The position numbers and the translations under genes are program-made. A stretch of DNA of 21,586 nt from Candidatus Aerophobota bacterium. GTDB lineage: Bacteria; Aerophobota; Aerophobia; Aerophobales; B3-G15. Position 1 is the stretch's first letter; every line of letters starts with the position of its first letter. Under the pieces are notes generated by a model. The model did no database searches. It saw only the letters and a list, made by a program, of their open reading frames with translations, and was not told where the DNA came from. The stretch covers positions 1-21,586 of the forward strand of contig JAGGZA010000065.1 of assembly GCA_021162265.1 (NCBI GenBank). The letters are read 5' to 3'. Below, one piece after another: positions 13,844 through 21,391 of the stretch.

Positions 13844-15937
13844 ATGGAAGATGTGGCTATTCTTGAATTGGGGATAGAAGATCTCCCTCCAAGGATGGTA
13901 AAATCCACTTTACAACAAATTCAAACTCTAAGCAAGGAACTTCTTGAGAATCAGAGGATAGAATTCAAAAAAATATCTCTCTGGGGAAGTTCCCGAAGAA
14001 TTATCCTGTGGATAGAAGGAATAAAACCAAGACAAAAAGATATGGTGGAGAAAGAGATAGGTCCACCTAAAAATGTGGTCTATGATACTAAAGGAAAATT
14101 AACATCAGCAGGAAAACAATATCTTAAGGCAAAAAAGGCAAGAGAGGAAGAGCTCGGAATAGAAGTCACAGAAAAAGGAGAATATGTATACATTAAAAGG
14201 TATACCAAAGGAGAAAAAACTATCAGGGTTCTCCCTTCTCTTTTCCAGGAAATTATAAAAAACATTCACTTTGCAAAACCTATGAGATGGGGAAAGGAAA
14301 ATTTCTACTTTGGACGTCCCCTCCGCTATATTTTTTCGATGTTAGGAAAAGACTGTATTGAATTTGAAATTGGCGGTATCAAATCGGGAAGGAAGACAAG
14401 AGGTCACAGATATCTTTTCCCCAGGTGGATTGAAGTTACCAGCGCTCAAAGTTATCCAGAGGTAATCCGCAAAGCAAAAGTAATCCTTGATCCTGAGGAA
14501 AGAAGAAAAATAATTCTTAGAAGTATCTCGAAAATAATCTCCATAATTAAGAGGAAGGGATATCCTGAGGCAAAGCTTGTTGAAGACGAAGAACTCCTGG
14601 AAGAGCTAAGTTATCTTGTTGAATATCCCACTGTATTATGGGGAGAGTTTAATGTCCGATACCTTTCTCTTCCCTCTTTTATCCTTGAAGCTTGCTTACG
14701 TGAATACCAGAAACAATTCGCAATCAGTGATGGCAAAAAAGCTCTACCATTTTTTATTGGAGTAAGAGATGGGGGGAAACATAACCTTGAGGAGATAGTT
14801 GAAGGAAATAAAAGGGTTATCCATGCCCGTCTTAATGACGCACAGTTCTTCTATCAGGAGGACAAAAAACTTCCTCTTGAAAAAAAAGTTATCGGCTTAA
14901 AGGGAATTACTGTCCAGGAAAAACTTGGCAGTTACTATGACAAAACAAAAAGACTTGTTAAACTAAGTGAAAAAATCTCCTCAGAGCTTAAAGTTAAAAA
15001 AGAAACAATAAAAAAAATAAAAAGAGCTGCTTATCTCTGTAAGGCTGACATTTTAACAAATATGGGAAGAGAATTCCCCCGGCTTCAGGGAATTCTGGGC
15101 AAGGAGTACGCCCTGCATTCAGGAGAGGATCCCGTAGTTGCTCAAGCTATTGAGGAACATAAAAAACCTCGCTTTGCAGGAGATAGTCTTCCCTCAAGTT
15201 TGGAAGGAGCAATTTTAGCGATTGTTGATAAAATAGATACTTTAAGTGGAGCGTTCTGGATAGGTTTTGTCCCATCTGGTTCAGAGGACCCCTGGGGACT
15301 GCGTAGAGAAGCTCAAGGGGTTGTGGAGATAATTATTGATAAAAAAATTGACATCAGCATAGAAAAACTCTTAAGTGAAAGTATGACGCTTTATGGAGAT
15401 GATGAAAACGCCAGGCAAAAGCTCGGTGAATTTTTAACAGGTAGAGTACTTAATCTTCTGCGAGAAAGGGGATTAACACCTGACCAGGTTAATGCCTTAA
15501 TAAAAGCAGGGAAAGACAATTTTACTGACCTCTTTGAAAGGGCAATCACGCTGAAATATATTACTTCTCGCAAAGAATTTAAACAGGAAGGGCTTGCTAT
15601 AATAAGACTGCTTAATATACTAAAACAGGCAAAGGAGTGGGGAATAAAGGTAACCACAGAGGTTAAAAAAGAAAAACTTAAAGAAAAGGAAGAAATAAAT
15701 CTATATAAAAAATGGGAGAAAATTAAAAAAGCTGTTGATGGATTTTTCAGTAAAAGGGAATACATAAAAGCCTATGATAAATTATCCTCTCTAAAGGAAC
15801 CCATTCATATCTTTTTTGATAAAGTTCTGGTAATGAGTAAAGACCCTGAGGTAAAGCTCAATCGTCTTTCTCTACTCCGGGACATTGGCTCCAGATTCCT
15901 AAGAATAGCTGATTTCACCAAGCTGCAGATTAAGTAA
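13844..15937 (+). CDS. glyS: Glycyl-tRNA synthetase beta subunit
   Basis: 697-residue beta subunit that recognises tRNA-Gly and completes the tetrameric synthetase. The N-terminus (LELGIEDLPPRMV), the MRWGKENFYFGRPLRYI segment, the DAQFFYQEDKK stretch, the HD-like region with CKADILTNMGREFPRLQG, and the signature DKIDTLSGAFWIGFVPSGS followed by DPWGLRREA are all typical. The C-terminal part (from about residue 570) is the DALR-like anticodon-binding domain. Length is normal. GAGG lies just upstream of the ATG. It forms an operon with glyQ. A 101-nt gap to ricT contains no convincing promoter or terminator. Confidence 0.97.
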   Translation: MEDVAILELGIEDLPPRMVKSTLQQIQTLSKELLENQRIEFKKISLWGSSRRIILWIEGIKPRQKDMVEKEIGPPKNVVYDTKGKLTSAGKQYLKAKKAREEELGIEVTEKGEYVYIKRYTKGEKTIRVLPSLFQEIIKNIHFAKPMRWGKENFYFGRPLRYIFSMLGKDCIEFEIGGIKSGRKTRGHRYLFPRWIEVTSAQSYPEVIRKAKVILDPEERRKIILRSISKIISIIKRKGYPEAKLVEDEELLEELSYLVEYPTVLWGEFNVRYLSLPSFILEACLREYQKQFAISDGKKALPFFIGVRDGGKHNLEEIVEGNKRVIHARLNDAQFFYQEDKKLPLEKKVIGLKGITVQEKLGSYYDKTKRLVKLSEKISSELKVKKETIKKIKRAAYLCKADILTNMGREFPRLQGILGKEYALHSGEDPVVAQAIEEHKKPRFAGDSLPSSLEGAILAIVDKIDTLSGAFWIGFVPSGSEDPWGLRREAQGVVEIIIDKKIDISIEKLLSESMTLYGDDENARQKLGEFLTGRVLNLLRERGLTPDQVNALIKAGKDNFTDLFERAITLKYITSRKEFKQEGLAIIRLLNILKQAKEWGIKVTTEVKKEKLKEKEEINLYKKWEKIKKAVDGFFSKREYIKAYDKLSSLKEPIHIFFDKVLVMSKDPEVKLNRLSLLRDIGSRFLRIADFTKLQIK

Positions 15938-16038
15938 GATGTAGAATCCCCGTGGTATCTATGTCAAATTTTTCTTCCCGGTCTGGTGTTAATTCTCTCC
16001 CTTTATTCCCCACCTTAAAAGATAAAAAGGAGGTTAAT

Positions 16039-16836
16039 ATGCCCTTCGTGGGAGTTGAAGCATATAATCCAAAAAGGACACTTTACTTTTTAACAAAACA
16101 AAAGAACCTTGTAACAGGTGAGTGGTGCGTCTTTAAATCTCAAGATGGATGGGAAATAGGCAAGATTATATTCTGCGTGGAGAAGGAATTTCCGGGAGAA
16201 GGACAGAAGATAAGAAAAGCAACACTCACAGATTTAGAAGAATCAAGAAAGAGAGAGAATATAGCAAAGAAGGCACAGGAGCTTGTTCTTAAAAAGATAG
16301 TAGAATATGGACTCCCCATGAGACTCACCTCCACAAGATACCCTCTGGGTAAGAAAAAAATTACATTTTATTACACTGCAAAGGAAAGAGTGGACTTCAG
16401 AAAGCTCGTTAAAGATATAGCCAAGGTGTTTAAAGTACACATCCAGATGCAACAAATTGGAGTGAGAGATGAACCTCAAATATTAGGAGGAATAGGTATC
16501 TGCGGTAGGCAGGTCTGCTGTGCCAACTTCCTGGGGAAAAATAAGGATAGACTTGAATCTGTGGCTCTTGAGGCAGCACGCATTCAAAATCTGCCTCTTG
16601 TGTCCTCGAAAATATCTGGAATATGTGGGAGATTGAGATGTTGCCTTAATTTTGAGTACCACATCTATTCAGAACTGGCAAAGCAATTTCCCGAAATAGG
16701 TAGAGAGGTAAAGATAAAGGGAGAAAGGTTTAAAGTGGTGAGCTTGAATTTCCTGACAAGGACTATCACAGTGGAAGACTCTGAAGGAATTAGAAAAACT
16801 ATAACAAAGGAAATGCTGGAAAAACAGGAAAAATGA
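16039..16836 (+). CDS. ricT: PSP1/RicT (YaaT) family protein
   Basis: 265-residue PSP1-domain protein. In B. subtilis RicT (YaaT) works with RicA and RicF in an Fe-S-containing complex that affects RNase Y-dependent mRNA processing; that is family knowledge, and no RicA or RicF gene is seen here. The PSP1 core spans about 15-140. Two cysteine clusters are present: CGRQVCC (155-161) and CGRLRCC (196-202), the likely Fe-S ligands. The frame is open from 15952, but the ATG at 16039 is chosen because AAAAGGAGG ends 5 nt before it and PFVGVEAYN is where family similarity begins. It overlaps the PP-loop gene as ATGA. Confidence 0.88.
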   Translation: MPFVGVEAYNPKRTLYFLTKQKNLVTGEWCVFKSQDGWEIGKIIFCVEKEFPGEGQKIRKATLTDLEESRKRENIAKKAQELVLKKIVEYGLPMRLTSTRYPLGKKKITFYYTAKERVDFRKLVKDIAKVFKVHIQMQQIGVRDEPQILGGIGICGRQVCCANFLGKNKDRLESVALEAARIQNLPLVSSKISGICGRLRCCLNFEYHIYSELAKQFPEIGREVKIKGERFKVVSLNFLTRTITVEDSEGIRKTITKEMLEKQEK

Positions 16837-17819
16837 AAGCTCTTGCCTTATTTTCCGGGGGGCTGGATAGCATCTTATCGGTATGCATTATGAGAGAGCA
16901 GGGAATAAAGGTAGAGGGTGTTTGTTTCACCTCTTTATTTTTTGATGCAGGTAAGGCACAAAGGGCATCACAACATTTAAAACTACCTCTCACAATTATA
17001 GACATTACTCAAGAACTTCTTTCTTTAATTAAGTCACCTCCTCATGGCTTTGGGAAAGGGGCTAATCCCTGTATTGATTGCCATATCCTTATGATAAAAA
17101 CTGCCGGGTCACTTATGAAAAAAAAGGGAGCAAACTTTCTAATCAGTGGAGAGGTGGTAGGAGAAAGACCTAAATCTCAAAGTAGAAAAGCTTTAAAGAT
17201 AGTAGATGAGGAATCAGGATGGGGAGATTATATTCTACGTCCGCTTACAGCTAAGAATCTTCCTCCAACTATTCCTGAAAAAGAAGGATGGGTAAAGAGA
17301 GAAAAACTTTTAGGGATAAAAGGGAGGTCCCGTAAAATACAACTGGAGCTTGCCAGAAATCTCGGCATAAAATATTTCCCCACTCCTGCAGGAGGATGTC
17401 TCTTAACAGACCCAAATTTCTCACGAAGAGTGAAGTACATAATTTCCACGGGGAAAATAAATCAAAACGAAATGGAACTTTTAAAAATTGGCAGACACTT
17501 CCATTTAAACCATGGGGCAAGGGTTATAATTGGAAGAAATAAAAAGGAAAATTTTAAAATAAAAGAGCTATCCATGCCAGGCGACTTTATTATAATAGTT
17601 GAGAAATACCCTGGACCGATGGCTCTTTTTCGAGGAATTTTCAGCTACGAACTAATTTATAAAGCTGCTTCCATCACCGCAAGGTACAGTGATGCCCCTA
17701 AAAATAGAAAAGTACAGGTAAGTTACCAGCAAATCCCGGGAGGTAGTGTTAAAAAAATAAGTGTTAAATCTGCATCTGATGAAGATCTGGATAAATTAAG
17801 AATAGAGGAGAGTATATGA
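16833..17819 (+). CDS. PP-loop ATPase (tRNA-thiolation-like) with NFACT-R-like C-terminus
   Basis: 328-residue protein. The N-terminal PP-loop adenylation domain carries FSGGLDS (7-13), as in MnmA and ThiI, which activate tRNA uridine for sulfur insertion. A CIDC motif (80-83) follows, and AGGCLLTDPNFS (about 189-200) supplies a further Cys typical of this subgroup. The C-terminal third has GARVIIGRNKKENF and a later PGD..YPGP pattern that resembles the NFACT-R (DUF814) RNA-binding domain. There is no THUMP domain as in ThiI. Such PP-loop/NFACT-R architectures have been predicted, to my recollection, to act in RNA modification; the site and product are unknown. It is translationally coupled to ricT upstream and to the HAD phosphatase downstream (ATGA both times). 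Confidence 0.78.
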   Translation: MKALALFSGGLDSILSVCIMREQGIKVEGVCFTSLFFDAGKAQRASQHLKLPLTIIDITQELLSLIKSPPHGFGKGANPCIDCHILMIKTAGSLMKKKGANFLISGEVVGERPKSQSRKALKIVDEESGWGDYILRPLTAKNLPPTIPEKEGWVKREKLLGIKGRSRKIQLELARNLGIKYFPTPAGGCLLTDPNFSRRVKYIISTGKINQNEMELLKIGRHFHLNHGARVIIGRNKKENFKIKELSMPGDFIIIVEKYPGPMALFRGIFSYELIYKAASITARYSDAPKNRKVQVSYQQIPGGSVKKISVKSASDEDLDKLRIEESI

Positions 17820-18601
17820 GACTTTTTGTTTTTGACCTCGACGGAGTAATATACATAGGAAATACACTGTTATCAGGAGTTAAACAGACACTTGAATCTC
17901 TTGAAAAAAGAGGGGAGAAAATTTGTTTTTTAAGCAATAACTCGACCCTAAGTAGAAAAGGCTACTGCAAGAAATTAGGTAAATTAGGATTAAAGGTAAG
18001 AGAAGAGCAATTATTTACCTCCTCTTATCTTTGCGCTCTTTATTTAAAAAACCACAGAAAAATAACTCCTGAAGAAAAAGTAATGGTAATTGGAGAAAGT
18101 GGCATAATCCAGGAATTAAAAAAAGCAAAAATAGACATCTCCCGGAATCCGGAAAAGGTTCGGTATGTTGTGGTGGGTATGGACCGTAAACTTAACTTCC
18201 GTAAACTCTGCCTTGCTTACCAGGCAATAATAAAAGGAGCTGAATTTATCGCCACCAATACCGATACAACCTATCCACTGGAAGGGAAAACCATACCGGC
18301 CTCAGGTGCTATAGTGAAAGCTCTTGAGGTCTCCACAAAAAAAACTCCTATTGTACTGGGAAAACCATATACCTTTGGTATAAAAACATTACTTAAATCC
18401 ACGGGTTTTCCCTCTTCTCAGACTATACTTGTGGGAGACAGACTTGAAACGGATATTGCCCTGGGGAATAAAATGGGGATAAAAACGGTCCTTGTTCTTT
18501 CAGGTATAAGCTCACGCCAGGAAGTGGAGAAGGCACCTTTCTCCCTTAAGCCTAACTTTGTAATATCTTCACTGCCTGAACTTCTATCTCTTAATATTTA
18601 G
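17816..18601 (+). CDS. HAD-IIA (NagD/AraL-type) phosphatase
   Basis: 261-residue HAD phosphatase of subclass IIA, related to NagD, AraL and p-nitrophenyl phosphatases. Motif I is FDLDGVIY with Asp7 and Asp9, motif II is LSNNST, the cap region is alpha/beta, LGKPYTFGI supplies the motif III Lys, and VGDRLETDIALGNKMG is motif IV. A typical substrate would be a small sugar or nucleotide phosphate, which is not predictable here. It is the third gene of the ricT operon, overlapping the PP-loop gene by 4 nt, and its last 18 bases overlap the convergent small-protein gene. Confidence 0.88.
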   Translation: MRLFVFDLDGVIYIGNTLLSGVKQTLESLEKRGEKICFLSNNSTLSRKGYCKKLGKLGLKVREEQLFTSSYLCALYLKNHRKITPEEKVMVIGESGIIQELKKAKIDISRNPEKVRYVVVGMDRKLNFRKLCLAYQAIIKGAEFIATNTDTTYPLEGKTIPASGAIVKALEVSTKKTPIVLGKPYTFGIKTLLKSTGFPSSQTILVGDRLETDIALGNKMGIKTVLVLSGISSRQEVEKAPFSLKPNFVISSLPELLSLNI

Positions 18602-18799
18602 ATTTAGTTGCCCCTCTTCTTTTTTGAGTGGCTCAAGAAATTCCTCTAAGGAGAGCCAGGGAACAATCCGCCTCACCTTTTCTAAAATCTTTTCCTTCTC
18701 TTCATCAGTCTTAGTAAGAGAATATTTTATTCTTAACTTGCGTAGTTTCTCTTTACGCTTTCTTCGTTTGACAATGTCTGCCTCAATATGTCTTTTCAT
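18584..18799 (-). CDS. Small highly basic protein of unknown function (DUF6800-like)
   Basis: 71 residues. The first 25 are very basic (RRKRKEKLRKLRIKY); a helical charged stretch with TDEEKEKILEKVRRI follows, and the C-terminus has PWLSLEEFLEPL. I recall similar short proteins grouped as DUF6800, but this is tentative. The basic helical character suggests binding to RNA, ribosome or nucleoid, which is inference. GAGGTGG lies about 10 nt before the ATG, which supports translation. It is the last gene after the HIT and acylphosphatase genes (64-nt gap); a TATAAT on the minus strand (plus 18842-18847) might give it its own promoter, but no -35 partner is seen. Confidence 0.65.
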   Translation of the reverse strand: MKRHIEADIVKRRKRKEKLRKLRIKYSLTKTDEEKEKILEKVRRIVPWLSLEEFLEPLKKEEGQLNLNIKR

Positions 18800-18863
18800 A
18801 AGCTAAATCCACCTCTCTTTTTAGTCTTATTACAGTGATTAATTATAACTACAGCAGTTTAGC

Positions 18864-19142
18864 CTAATATCGGATGGTAAAATTTTCAAATTCTCCTTTA
18901 AATGGCTGCTCTTCAACTTTTATACCAGTTACTACAGCTCCGGGGGGACCCTGACGACACCAATCTATCATCCTGTTAACCGCTTCTATATCCCCCTCTA
19001 TAACTAACTCCACTTTTCTATCCCATCTATTCCTTACCCATCCCTTAACTCCCAGGGACCTTGCCACATCTCTTGCAGTTGCCCGGAAAAATACTCCCTG
19101 AACTTTTCCCTCAACAAGAATATAGACCCTTCTTTCTGCCAT
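18864..19142 (-). CDS. acyP: Acylphosphatase
   Basis: 92-residue small enzyme hydrolysing acyl-phosphate bonds such as acetyl phosphate or carbamoyl phosphate. The signature VEGKVQGVFFRATA carries catalytic Arg20, and GWVRNRWDRKVE carries catalytic Asn38. The usual DG after this Asn is DR here, a mild departure. Length is standard and the protein is cytoplasmic. It lies 5 nt after the HIT-family gene and is probably co-transcribed with it. Confidence 0.93.
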   Translation of the reverse strand: MAERRVYILVEGKVQGVFFRATARDVARSLGVKGWVRNRWDRKVELVIEGDIEAVNRMIDWCRQGPPGAVVTGIKVEEQPFKGEFENFTIRY

Positions 19143-19147
19143 CTTGG

Positions 19148-19621
19148 TTATAATTTTTCTTTTAATTTTCTGTAGGTTTCCTCAAGAGCCTCTGGAATAA
19201 CTTTGGTATCTGAAAAAAGTGGCATAAAGTTATAATCTCCAACCCATCGAGGGACAATATGCAGATGAATGTGGTCTTCAATTCCTGCTCCTGCTGCTTT
19301 CCCTAAATTCATCCCTATATTAAAACCTTCCGGCTGCATAACTTCAGTGAGAAGTTTAACCATCTTATTGAGAAGTTTAATCATTTCTACCCCTTCTTCA
19401 AGACTCATCTGCTCCACAGAGGATATATGTCGATAAGGTGCTATCATCAGATGCCCATTATTGTAAGGAAAAGCATTAAGTATTACGAAACAGGTTTTCC
19501 CTCTGAGTAAAATGTAGTTTTCTCTATCTTTATTCTCCCCGGGTTTCTTACAGAAGATACATTCGGTACTTCTGTCTTCCTTTATATACTTCAGTCGCCA
19601 GGGAGCCCACAGTCTGCGCAT
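19148..19621 (-). CDS. HIT-family (Ap4A phosphorylase/hydrolase-like) protein
   Basis: 157-residue histidine-triad nucleotide hydrolase or transferase. The N-terminus LWAPWRLKYI is typical of the bacterial Ap4A-phosphorylase-like branch. A CIFC pair (21-24) probably binds zinc. The HIT motif HIHLHIVPRW gives His117, His119 and His121, with His119 or its neighbour as nucleophile by family analogy. Likely substrates are dinucleoside polyphosphates or AMP derivatives. The ATG follows a strong G-rich Shine-Dalgarno. It heads a small leftward operon with acylphosphatase, divergent from dnaA and sharing a mirrored promoter region with it. Confidence 0.92.
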   Translation of the reverse strand: MRRLWAPWRLKYIKEDRSTECIFCKKPGENKDRENYILLRGKTCFVILNAFPYNNGHLMIAPYRHISSVEQMSLEEGVEMIKLLNKMVKLLTEVMQPEGFNIGMNLGKAAGAGIEDHIHLHIVPRWVGDYNFMPLFSDTKVIPEALEETYRKLKEKL

Positions 19622-19651
19622 TTACACCCCCTGAACTCGGATTTTCCTTTT

Positions 19652-19680
19652 ATAGTAATACATTCCCGGTTCCTTGTCAA
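19652..19680 (-). promoter_or_regulatory. Putative promoter for the HIT-acylphosphatase operon
   Basis: On the minus strand a perfect TTGACA (plus 19675-19680) is followed by a 17-nt spacer and TACTAT (19652-19657, four of six). The predicted leader to the ATG at 19621 is about 24 nt. Confidence 0.55.
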
Positions 19681-19682
19681 TC

Positions 19683-19711
19683 TTGACAGAGAGAGGTGTA
19701 GGTTATAAAAT
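19683..19711 (+). promoter_or_regulatory. Putative sigma70-type promoter for dnaA
   Basis: A perfect TTGACA (19683-19688), a 17-nt spacer and TAAAAT (19706-19711, five of six). The predicted leader is about 190 nt, and the DnaA boxes at 19753 and 19849-19868 lie within it. Its -35 box is 2 nt from the mirrored -35 box of the HIT promoter. Confidence 0.65.
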
Positions 19712-19752
19712 GTTAAAGTTCCTAAGACCCTATTTATCCTGTGTATACATCT

Positions 19753-19761
19753 TGTGCATAA
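19753..19761 (-). promoter_or_regulatory. DnaA box in the dnaA leader
   Basis: The plus strand reads TGTGCATAA, the reverse complement of TTATGCACA, a perfect match to TTATNCACA. A one-mismatch copy (TGTGTATAC) begins 13 nt upstream at 19740. Confidence 0.7.
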
Positions 19762-19848
19762 GTTGCAAAACTGTTTTTTCACCGTTAATAGAGGTGGCAC
19801 GATTAAAAAGTACATTTTCTCTTCTTCCGGTTATATGAGCTTTCAAAG

Positions 19849-19868
19849 TTATCCACAGTTGTGGATAA
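19849..19868. promoter_or_regulatory. Mirror-image pair of perfect DnaA boxes upstream of dnaA
   Basis: TTATCCACA at 19849-19857 and its reverse complement TGTGGATAA at 19860-19868, separated by 2 nt. A one-mismatch box (TGTGATTAA) follows at 19872-19880. The pair lies 43 nt before the dnaA ATG, fitting DnaA autoregulation, an origin, or both. Confidence 0.8.
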
Positions 19869-19910
19869 TCCTGTGATTAACTACCAACAAGGAATAAGAA
19901 AAAGTCAAAA

Positions 19911-21245
19911 ATGATAAAAGAAGGAAATCGCTTATGGGAAGAGATTTTAGATGAAATAGGGCAGAAAATCGATCATAAAAGTTTCAATCTATGGATTAAA
20001 CCTCTTAAATTTAACTCCTTCTCCCAGGATAAGTTGATAGTAAAGGCTCCCAATCAATTTATTAAAGAAAGAGTTGAAGAAAAATATCTTCCCCTGCTCC
20101 AGCTAATATTAAATAAATTAACCGGAGAGGATGCCAAGATAGAGCTTGATATTGCAAGCGAGGCAAATAGTTTTTTAATAAAAAAAAGTAATCAAGCTAC
20201 TCCTGTATATAATAATACCTATCACTCACGTCTTAATCCTCGCTACAACTTCGAAACCTTTGTTGTGGGTAATAATAATAGATTGGCTCATGCTGCGGCT
20301 CTTGCTGTAGCTCAATCTCCTTCCGCCATATACAACCCACTTTTTATCTATGGCGATGTGGGATTAGGGAAAACACATCTACTTCAAGCTATCGCTCACT
20401 TCATTTTAAAAAATAGACCTGAACTTACCTTTAATTATCTCTCTTCTGAGCAATTTACAAATGAACTTATCAATGCTATAAGGGATGATAAAACTGCTGA
20501 GTTTAGAAAAAAACACAGGAGTGCAGATATTTTACTTGTTGATGACATACATTTTTTAGCAGGGAAGGAAAGAACTCAGGAAGAGTTTTTTCATACCTTT
20601 AACGCTCTATACGAAGCCCATAAACAGATAGTACTCTCAAGTGATAGACCTCCCACAGATATCCCCACTCTGGAAAAAAGGTTACGCTCTCGCTTTGAAT
20701 GGGGTTTAATTACCGATATCCAGCCACCCGACCTTGAAACCAGAATTGCTATCTTAAAAAAGAAAGCTGAAGTAGAAAATATCCCTTTGAGCGATGAGGT
20801 AGCAAACTTTATAGCTGAACGGGTAAAAACCAATATCAGAAAATTAGAAGGTTGTCTTATGAGGTTAATCGCTTACTCTTCCCTGTACAACATAGAAATT
20901 AACGTAGCTTCTGCTAAAGATATACTTAAAGATATTATTTTTCCCAAGGAGTCCAAGTTAATTACACCTGAAGGAATCCAGCAAAGTGTAGCCAAATATT
21001 ACAAATTAAAAGAAACTCAACTGAGAGGTAAAAAGAGGGTAAAATCAATAGCTTTACCCCGTCAGGTAGCAATGTACCTTTGTAGAGAGTTAACGGACTG
21101 CTCTTTCCCGGAAATTGGAGAAAAGTTTGGAGGAAAGGACCATACTACAGTTATGCATGCCTGGAGAAAAATAAAAGAACAGAGAAAGAAAGATAAGAAC
21201 CTGAATAGAGAAATAGAAGAAATTATCCAGAGGATAACCTCTTAA
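19911..21245 (+). CDS. dnaA: Chromosomal replication initiator protein DnaA
   Basis: 444-residue replication initiator that binds DnaA boxes and opens the origin in its ATP form. Domain I is at about 1-80 (LWEEILDEIGQKI). Domain II is short (about 83-108). The AAA+ domain starts at LNPRYNFETFVVG, with Walker A GDVGLGKTH (148-156), Walker B ILLVDD (207-212), and the LEKRLRSRFEWGL arginine-finger region. Domain IV has LPRQVAMYLCRELT and the box-reading helix GGKDHTTVMHAWRKI. Length is normal. The ATG at 19911 is the only plausible start because an in-frame stop lies at 19878-19880; it has no good Shine-Dalgarno at normal distance. dnaN does not follow. Confidence 0.98.
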   Translation: MIKEGNRLWEEILDEIGQKIDHKSFNLWIKPLKFNSFSQDKLIVKAPNQFIKERVEEKYLPLLQLILNKLTGEDAKIELDIASEANSFLIKKSNQATPVYNNTYHSRLNPRYNFETFVVGNNNRLAHAAALAVAQSPSAIYNPLFIYGDVGLGKTHLLQAIAHFILKNRPELTFNYLSSEQFTNELINAIRDDKTAEFRKKHRSADILLVDDIHFLAGKERTQEEFFHTFNALYEAHKQIVLSSDRPPTDIPTLEKRLRSRFEWGLITDIQPPDLETRIAILKKKAEVENIPLSDEVANFIAERVKTNIRKLEGCLMRLIAYSSLYNIEINVASAKDILKDIIFPKESKLITPEGIQQSVAKYYKLKETQLRGKKRVKSIALPRQVAMYLCRELTDCSFPEIGEKFGGKDHTTVMHAWRKIKEQRKKDKNLNREIEEIIQRITS

Positions 21246-21270
21246 AAAGATGTTCATACCTGTGTATTGG

Positions 21271-21279
21271 TGTGTATAA
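21271..21279 (-). promoter_or_regulatory. DnaA box downstream of dnaA
   Basis: TGTGTATAA on the plus strand, the reverse complement of TTATACACA and a perfect consensus match. It is 25 nt past the dnaA stop and borders an A-rich tract. Confidence 0.65.
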
Positions 21280-21311
21280 AAAATATAGATTAATTTAAAA
21301 AAAGGAAAAAA

Positions 21312-21336
21312 GTGGAAAACTATGGTAGTTTTCCAC
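21312..21336 (+). terminator. Perfect 11-bp hairpin after dnaA, possible terminator
   Basis: GTGGAAAACTA (21312-21322) pairs perfectly with TAGTTTTCCAC (21326-21336) around a TGG loop. The bases after it are T-rich but interrupted (ATTTATTTTCTTTATT from 21341). It may terminate dnaA transcription, or be an origin element; the T tract is not directly adjacent, which weakens the terminator reading. Confidence 0.4.
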
Positions 21337-21360
21337 CGCTATTTATTTTCTTTATTGTAG

Positions 21361-21391
21361 ATCTGGAGCTTTTTTTAAGCTTTATCCAGAT
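21361..21391. repeat. Second inverted repeat in the dnaA-trx interval
   Basis: ATCTGG (21361-21366) pairs with CCAGAT (21386-21391). Inside it, AGCTT (21367-21371) pairs with AAGCT (21377-21381) around a T5 loop, with a 4-nt bulge (TTAT) on the 3' side. It includes part of the one-mismatch DnaA box TTATCCAGA. Confidence 0.5.

Noticed and set aside
15952..16038. N-terminal extension of RicT
   Set aside because: There is no family similarity, and the AAAAGGAGG just before 16039 marks the internal ATG as the start.
15938..16038. Possible tRNA, promoter or terminator in the glyS-ricT gap
   Set aside because: No cloverleaf, no paired -35/-10 boxes and no stem with a T tract were found.
18620..18640. 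TTTTTGAG/CTCAAGAAA hairpin as a terminator for the HAD operon
   Set aside because: The stem is A/T-rich with no T tract after it on either strand, and it lies in the small basic protein's coding sequence.
19591..19815. 74-codon minus-strand open frame upstream of dnaA
   Set aside because: It runs through the divergent promoters and a DnaA box and overlaps the HIT start; the product is not family-like.
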